Part shown: positions 59,567 through 64,000 of the stretch, piece after piece | Position numbering within the stretch: position 1 is the first letter of the stretch | How the letters are laid out: each line of letters begins with the position of its first letter | Assembly (NCBI RefSeq): GCF_040187885.1 | Contig: NZ_JBDPLH010000002.1 | Span: 620,001-684,000, forward strand | Length of the DNA: 64,000 bases | Source: Roseateles_E cavernae | GTDB taxonomy: Bacteria; Pseudomonadota; Gammaproteobacteria; Burkholderiales; Burkholderiaceae_C | Direction of reading: 5' to 3' | The notes under the pieces: generated by a model | Told to the model about the DNA's origin: nothing | Database searches by the model: none | What the model saw: the letters and a program-made list of their open reading frames with translations, nothing else | Program-made: the position numbers and the translations under genes

Positions 59567-59643
59567 TTGCTGCACCGCAACATGAAACGAAGTATAGGGC
59601 GGCGGCGAATGATTGCAAGCGTTATTTGTTGCACTGCAGCAAA
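59567..59643 (-). promoter_or_regulatory. Two PhaR-like dyads upstream of the phasin gene
   Basis: TTGCTGCACCGCAA at 59567-59580 and TTTGTTGCACTGCAGCAAA at 59625-59643 are partly symmetrical sequences built from TGC and GCA. PhaR repressors of granule-forming bacteria are reported to bind such TGC/GCA-rich dyads ahead of phasin genes. Two sites of the same type, 44 bases apart, strengthen the call. Confidence 0.5.
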
Positions 59644-59753
59644 GTAGAGGGCTATTCCTAAATCCGCCGTCCGGCACAGCATCGGGCCGGCGCATGACCG
59701 GGGCGTGACGCCCGGGCGACGCGGTGAGGCCAAAACCGCTATCGTCGCTGCCG

Positions 59754-60680
59754 ATGCAAGCCTTTCACGCCGACGCCCACAGCCTGGCCCTGCCGCCGGG
59801 CCACCGCTTCCCGCAGTCCAAGTACCGGATGCTGCGCGAGCGGCTGGAGCGCGATCCCGGCCCGCTGCGGCTGGTGCCGGCCGAGGCCGCCAGCGAGGGC
59901 GAGCTGGCCCTGGTTCACACGCCCGACTATATGGACGCGGTGCTGCTGGGCCGGCTCACGGCCGCCCAGCAGCGCGAGATCGGCTTTCCCTGGTCGCCCA
60001 CGATGGCCGAGCGCTCGCGCCGCTCGGTGGGCGCCACCATCATGGCCGCGCGCGCCGCACTGACCGAGGGCGTGGCGGCCAATCTGGCCGGCGGCACCCA
60101 CCATGCCTATGCCGACAAGGGCAGTGGCTATTGCGTGTTCAATGATGTGGCCGTCGCCGCGCGGCTGATGCAGGCCGAATGGCATGGCAGCCAGCGCCGG
60201 CTGCTGCGCGTGCTTGTGATCGATCTGGACGTGCACCAGGGCAATGGCACGGCGGCGATCTTCCGAGACGACGAGTCGGTGTTCACCTTCTCGATGCACG
60301 GGGCCAAGAACTTCCCGTTCCGCAAGGAGGCCAGCGATCTGGATGTCGAGCTGCCCGATGGCTGCAGCGACCAGCCCTATCTGGCCGCGCTGGACCAGGC
60401 CCTGGACCAGGTCTGGCGCCGCTGCACGCCGCAGCTGGCCTTCTATCTGGCCGGCGCCGATCCGCACGAGGGCGACCGCCTGGGCCGGCTCAAGCTGAGC
60501 GAGGCCGGCCTGCGCGAGCGCGACCGCCGCGTGCTGCAGCAGCTGCGCGAGCGCGGCATTCCGGTGGCGCTGAGCATGGCCGGTGGTTATGGCCATGACC
60601 TGAACACCACGGTGGCCGTGCAGGTGAATACCCTGAGCGAGGCGGCGCACAGCTGGGCGCAGTGGCGCGCCGGCAGATGA
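59754..60680 (+). CDS. Histone-deacetylase-family hydrolase
   Basis: A 308-residue zinc hydrolase. Landmarks in order are LAGGTHHAYADKGSGYCVFN with the catalytic His pair, VIDLDVHQGNGTAAIFRDD with the zinc ligands Asp and His, FSMHGAKNFPF, and GADPHEGDRLGRLKLSEAGL with the third zinc ligand; GGYG is present near the end. Bacterial members deacetylate polyamines, acetoin-related molecules or small amides. The substrate is unknown. ATG at 59754 is taken; a longer frame begins in an implausible region. Confidence 0.92.
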   Translation: MQAFHADAHSLALPPGHRFPQSKYRMLRERLERDPGPLRLVPAEAASEGELALVHTPDYMDAVLLGRLTAAQQREIGFPWSPTMAERSRRSVGATIMAARAALTEGVAANLAGGTHHAYADKGSGYCVFNDVAVAARLMQAEWHGSQRRLLRVLVIDLDVHQGNGTAAIFRDDESVFTFSMHGAKNFPFRKEASDLDVELPDGCSDQPYLAALDQALDQVWRRCTPQLAFYLAGADPHEGDRLGRLKLSEAGLRERDRRVLQQLRERGIPVALSMAGGYGHDLNTTVAVQVNTLSEAAHSWAQWRAGR

Positions 60681-60693
60681 AAGAATGCGGGCC

Positions 60694-61137
60694 ATGAGCG
60701 AGAACCGACTTAAGGCCGAGGGCCGCCAGGCCTATGCCCAGTTTGTCCGTCTGGGCACCCGCTGGATGGACAACGACATCTACGGCCATCTGAACAACGT
60801 CGTCTACTACAGCCTGTTCGACACGGCCGTCAACCAGTACCTGATCGCCGCCGGCGCGCTGGACCTCCATGGCGGCGCGGTGATCGGCCTGGTGGTCGAG
60901 ACTCACTGCAATTTCTTCGACTCGCTGGCCTTTCCGCAGGCGATCGACGCCGGCCTGCGCGTGAGCCAGCGCGGCCGCTCCAGCGTGCGCTACGAGATCG
61001 GCCTGTTCGCCGAGGGCGCCGAGCTCTGCGCGGCGCGCGGCCATTTCGTCCATGTCTATGTGGACCGCGAGACACGTCGCCCGGTAGCCGAGCTGCCGGC
61101 CCCCTACCTTCAAGCCCTGCAAGGACTGAGCCCATGA
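60694..61137 (+). CDS. Acyl-CoA thioesterase, 4HBT hot-dog family
   Basis: About 147 residues with a single hot-dog domain. RWMDNDIYGHLNNVVYYSLF is the 4HBT signature with the Asp-to-Asn active-site loop, and THCNFFDSLAFPQAIDAGLR follows. It should hydrolyse acyl-CoA thioesters. ATG codons at 60685 and 60694 are both possible. Its stop overlaps the nitroreductase start as ATGA. Confidence 0.9.
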   Translation: MSENRLKAEGRQAYAQFVRLGTRWMDNDIYGHLNNVVYYSLFDTAVNQYLIAAGALDLHGGAVIGLVVETHCNFFDSLAFPQAIDAGLRVSQRGRSSVRYEIGLFAEGAELCAARGHFVHVYVDRETRRPVAELPAPYLQALQGLSP

Positions 61138-61847
61138 GCCTGTTTGACAAACCCTCGCCCGAGGCCGCCGCTGCGGTCGATGCGGCCATCGAGAGCCGCC
61201 ATTCGATGCGCGCCTTCCTGCCGACCCCGGTGCCGCGCGAGCTCGTCGAGGACATTCTGCGGGTGGCCTCGCGCGCACCGTCGGGCACCAACACCCAGCC
61301 CTGGCAGGTCCATGTGCTGACCGGCGTGGCCCGGCAGCGCCTGTCCGAGCGCATCCTGGCCGTCTACGACGACCCGGAAGAGCTGGCCACCCACAGCGAG
61401 GAGTACGCCTACTATCCGCGCGAATGGGCCTCGCCCTATATCGACCGGCGCCGCAAGGTCGGCTGGGATCTGTACGGCCTCTTGAACATCGCCAAGGGCG
61501 ACAAGGTCCGCATGCATGAGCAGCATGGCCGCAACTACAGCTTCTTCGACGCACCGGTGGCCCTGATGTTCACGATAGACCGGGTGATGCAGCAGGGCAG
61601 CTGGCTGGACTACGGCATGTTTCTGCAGAACATCATGATCGCCGCGCGCGGCCGCGGCCTGCACACCTGCCCGCAGGCGGCCTTCACGCAGTTCCACCGC
61701 GTCATCGCCGAGGAGCTGCAGCTCAAGCCGACCCAGATGCTGGTCTGCGGCATGTCGCTGGGCCATGCCGACCCGGCCGCCACCGAGAACAGCCTGATCA
61801 CCGAGCGCGAGCCGGTGGCCGGCTTCACCCGCTTCATCGAAGATTAG
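61134..61847 (+). CDS. Nitroreductase-family flavoprotein
   Basis: A 237-residue FMN enzyme. SRHSMRAFLPTPVPRELVED carries the FMN-phosphate contacts, ASRAPSGTNTQPWQVHVL the conserved central loop, and the late GMSLGHADPAA the C-terminal FMN site. It probably reduces nitro or quinone compounds with NAD(P)H. It is translationally coupled to the thioesterase and lies five bases before the antiporter gene, so the three form one unit. Confidence 0.92.
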   Translation: MSLFDKPSPEAAAAVDAAIESRHSMRAFLPTPVPRELVEDILRVASRAPSGTNTQPWQVHVLTGVARQRLSERILAVYDDPEELATHSEEYAYYPREWASPYIDRRRKVGWDLYGLLNIAKGDKVRMHEQHGRNYSFFDAPVALMFTIDRVMQQGSWLDYGMFLQNIMIAARGRGLHTCPQAAFTQFHRVIAEELQLKPTQMLVCGMSLGHADPAATENSLITEREPVAGFTRFIED

Positions 61848-61852
61848 GACCC

Positions 61853-63250
61853 ATGCGACGGCTCGCTGCGCTGGGCCTGGCCCTGCTGACCCCGCTGGCC
61901 CAGGCGGCCGATCTTGACGGCCGCGCCTTCGGCGCGCTCTGGGGCATCCCCTTCGCCGGCATGCTGCTGTCGATCGCCATCATGCCGCTGGCCCTGCCCA
62001 GGATCTGGCACCACCACTACGGCAAGATCGCCGCCGCCTGGGCGCTGGCTTTCTTGCTGCCTTTTGCCGCGACGCAGGGCCTGGGCGCCACGGCCGGCGT
62101 GCTGGCCCACACCCTGGTGGCCGAGTACCTGCCCTTCATCATCCTGCTGTGCGCGCTGTTCACCACCGCCGGCGGCATCTTTGTGCGCGGCAATCTGCAC
62201 GGCAGCCCGGGCCTGAACGTGGGGCTGATGCTGATCGGTGCGGCGCTGGCCAGCGTGATGGGCACGACCGGTGCCTCGATGCTGATGGTGCGGCCGTTGA
62301 TACGGGCCAATGACAACCGCCGCCATGTCGCCCATGTGCTGGTGTTCTTCATCTTCATCGTCAGCAATGCCGGCGGCTCGCTGACGCCGCTGGGTGATCC
62401 GCCGTTGTTCCTGGGCTTTCTGAAGGGGGTGGACTTCTTCTGGACCGCCCGCCACATCTTCCCCGAAACCCTGTCGCTGATCGCCGCGCTGCTGCTGATC
62501 TTCTATCTGATCGACAGCTACTGGTACCGCCGCGAAGGCGTCACCCGGCAAGACCCGACCCCCGATACTCCCGGCTTCGGCATCGAGGGCGGCATCAACT
62601 TCCTGCCGCTGGCGCTCGTCGTCGCGCTGGTGCTGATGAGCGGCCTGTGGAAGCCCGGCATCGCCTTCAGCATCCTCGGCACCGAGCTGGAGCTGCAGGC
62701 CCTGCTGCGCGACGCGGGCCTGCTGGCCGTGACAGCCTGGTCGCTGGCGATCACGCCCCGCGCCCTGCGCGAGAAGAACCAGTTCTCCTGGACCCCGATG
62801 CAGGAGGTGGCCAAGCTCTTCATCGGCATCTTCCTGACCATGATCCCGGTGCTGGCGATGCTCAAGGCCGGCGAGCAGGGCGCGTTCGCGGCCGTCGCGC
62901 GCGCGGTGACCGGCCCCGACGGCCAGCCGCTGCCCTGGGCCTATTTCTGGTTCAGCGGGGTGCTGTCGTCCTTCCTCGACAATGCACCCACCTATCTGGT
63001 GTTCTTCAATCTGGCCGGCGGCGACCCGCAGGCCTTGATGACGACGCTGGCACCGACCCTGGCCGCGATCTCGGCCGGCTCGGTCTTCATGGGCGCCAAC
63101 AGCTATATCGGCAACGCCCCCAACTTCATGGTCAAGGCGATTGCCGAGGATCGCGGCATCAAGATGCCCAGCTTCTTTGGCTATATGGCCTGGTCCGGCG
63201 CGGTGCTGGTCCCGCTGTTCGTGCTGATGAGTTTCATCTGGTTCCGCTGA
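61853..63250 (+). CDS. Sodium:proton antiporter (NhaD/CitMHS-like)
   Basis: A 465-residue protein with about eleven hydrophobic segments. A signal-like first segment ends at AQAAD. IVSNAGGSLTPLGDPPLFLG and FLDNAPTYLVFFNLAGGDPQ are the paired Gly-Asp/Asp-Asn loops typical of the ion-transporter superfamily, and GANSYIGNAPNFMVKAIAED is the C-terminal counterpart. It probably exchanges Na+ for H+. It ends the thioesterase-nitroreductase run. Confidence 0.9.
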   Translation: MRRLAALGLALLTPLAQAADLDGRAFGALWGIPFAGMLLSIAIMPLALPRIWHHHYGKIAAAWALAFLLPFAATQGLGATAGVLAHTLVAEYLPFIILLCALFTTAGGIFVRGNLHGSPGLNVGLMLIGAALASVMGTTGASMLMVRPLIRANDNRRHVAHVLVFFIFIVSNAGGSLTPLGDPPLFLGFLKGVDFFWTARHIFPETLSLIAALLLIFYLIDSYWYRREGVTRQDPTPDTPGFGIEGGINFLPLALVVALVLMSGLWKPGIAFSILGTELELQALLRDAGLLAVTAWSLAITPRALREKNQFSWTPMQEVAKLFIGIFLTMIPVLAMLKAGEQGAFAAVARAVTGPDGQPLPWAYFWFSGVLSSFLDNAPTYLVFFNLAGGDPQALMTTLAPTLAAISAGSVFMGANSYIGNAPNFMVKAIAEDRGIKMPSFFGYMAWSGAVLVPLFVLMSFIWFR

Positions 63251-63278
63251 CGCGGGCCTATCCACAGGAGACAAGACG

Positions 63279-64000
63279 ATGACTGACAAGCCCAAGGTGC
63301 TGGTGGCGCGCAAGACCTTCGACGACGTCGTCGAGCGGCTGCGCGCGCATTTCGATGTCAAGAGCAACGAGGCCGACGAGGTCTGGTCGCAGGACCAGCT
63401 GATCGAGCGCCTGCAGGGCGTGGCCGGCGTCTACATCACCGGCTCCGAGAAGATCGACGCGCGGCTGCTGGACGCCTGCCCGGACCTGCGCGCGGTCTGC
63501 ACGATGGCGGTGGGCTACAACAATATCGATGTGCCGGCCTGCAGCGCGCGCGGCGTGCTGGTCAGCAATGCGCCCGATGTGCTGACCGAGACCACGGCCG
63601 ACTTCGGCTTTGCGCTGATGATGGCCACGGCCCGCCGCATCACCGAGAGCGAGCATTTCCTGCGCCGTGGCGAGTGGAGCAAATGGAGCTATGACATGTT
63701 CGCCGGCAGCGATGTGCATGGCGCGACGCTGGCCATCCTGGGCATGGGCCGCATCGGCCAGGCGATCGCACGGCGCGGCCATCTGGGCTTCGGCATGCCG
63801 GTGATCTATCACAACCGCTCGCAGCTGGCCCCCGAGATCGCCGCGCCGCTGGGCGCGCAATGGGTCGAGAAGGACGAGCTGCTGCGGCGGGCCGACCATC
63901 TGATCATCGTCGTGCCCTACAGCCCGGCGGCCCACCATATGGTCGGCGAGCGCGAGCTGGCGCTGATGAAGCCGAGCGCGACCTTGACCAATATCGCCCG
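63279..64000 (+). CDS. D-2-hydroxyacid dehydrogenase, truncated by window end
   Basis: The first 240 residues of an NAD(P)-dependent enzyme that reduces glyoxylate, hydroxypyruvate or a related 2-oxoacid. The nucleotide-binding motif ATLAILGMGRIGQAIARRG is at about residue 150, and the catalytic region includes VGYNNIDVPACSARGVLVSN and VPYSPAAHHMVGERELALMK. AGGAGA precedes the ATG. The C-terminal part with the active-site histidine lies beyond 64000. Confidence 0.92.
   Translation, partial: MTDKPKVLVARKTFDDVVERLRAHFDVKSNEADEVWSQDQLIERLQGVAGVYITGSEKIDARLLDACPDLRAVCTMAVGYNNIDVPACSARGVLVSNAPDVLTETTADFGFALMMATARRITESEHFLRRGEWSKWSYDMFAGSDVHGATLAILGMGRIGQAIARRGHLGFGMPVIYHNRSQLAPEIAAPLGAQWVEKDELLRRADHLIIVVPYSPAAHHMVGERELALMKPSATLTNIA

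Noticed and set aside
63258..63938. A 226-codon minus-strand open frame over the 2-hydroxyacid dehydrogenase
   Set aside because: The plus strand has the Rossmann motif and a good ribosome-binding site. The minus product is low-complexity.

Overview
This window reads as ordinary chromosome from a GC-rich betaproteobacterium, most likely order Burkholderiales in the Roseateles/Paucibacter/Rubrivivax neighbourhood. That placement rests on gene content and protein style: the tauE-cysI-DUF934-cysH-cysD-cysN-cobA sulfate operon, a PhaP-type phasin, DUF1993 and DUF2938 proteins, a TAXI solute-binding protein and FdxA with a ferredoxin reductase. There is no rRNA or other phylogenetic marker to settle it. 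I see no prophage, insertion sequence, integron, CRISPR array or recognisable defence island.

Layout. 1-5.4 kb: partial hemerythrin gene divergent from a Crp/Fnr regulator, a zinc-ribbon membrane protein coupled to a TAXI solute-binding protein, a lipoprotein amidase and an M48 protease. 5.4-8.5 kb: a lone LivM-type permease, and a MerR regulator divergent from a methyltransferase/DUF2938 pair across a perfect 20-bp operator. 8.4-19.5 kb: a purine block, with xanthine dehydrogenase (xdhA-xdhB) divergent from a LysR gene that leads into guanine deaminase and a four-gene BMP-type nucleobase/nucleoside ABC importer. The logic is uptake, guanine to xanthine, then xanthine to urate. 19.5-27.6 kb: S9 peptidase plus AraC regulator, TonB receptor, serine hydrolase and rsgA. 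28-32.7 kb: a tripartite MacAB-type efflux operon. 32.7-37.6 kb: small unlinked genes, including a leucine-rich-repeat protein kinase.

37.6-40.5 kb: four tandem tRNA-Asn genes in a 136-bp repeat, then a TonB-dependent receptor behind a TPP riboswitch, which suggests uptake of thiamine or a precursor rather than a siderophore. 40.5-48.8 kb, all on the minus strand: sulfate assimilation through an APS-type reductase, with ferredoxin and ferredoxin reductase downstream that could feed the single-subunit sulfite reductase. 48.9-64 kb: YbiB, two DUF1993 paralogues around a large HD-GYP phosphodiesterase, DUF4399 and cupin proteins, a patatin lipoprotein, a Lon-substrate-domain protein, a phasin with PhaR-like sites, an HDAC-family hydrolase, a thioesterase-nitroreductase-antiporter run, and a truncated 2-hydroxyacid dehydrogenase.

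The signals least explained by the gene list are: a short oligomer close to GCAAGACCTGACCCC that recurs 13 times, mostly inside genes, 11 times on the plus strand regardless of gene direction; the mutated tRNA-Asn copies (A14C in one, A38C in another); the riboswitch-controlled receptor; a C-x6-LGLC tail shared by two adjacent unrelated proteins; and leader structures ahead of rsgA and of the gene at 32712-33218. All starts and operators are read by eye. Nothing was searched against a database.
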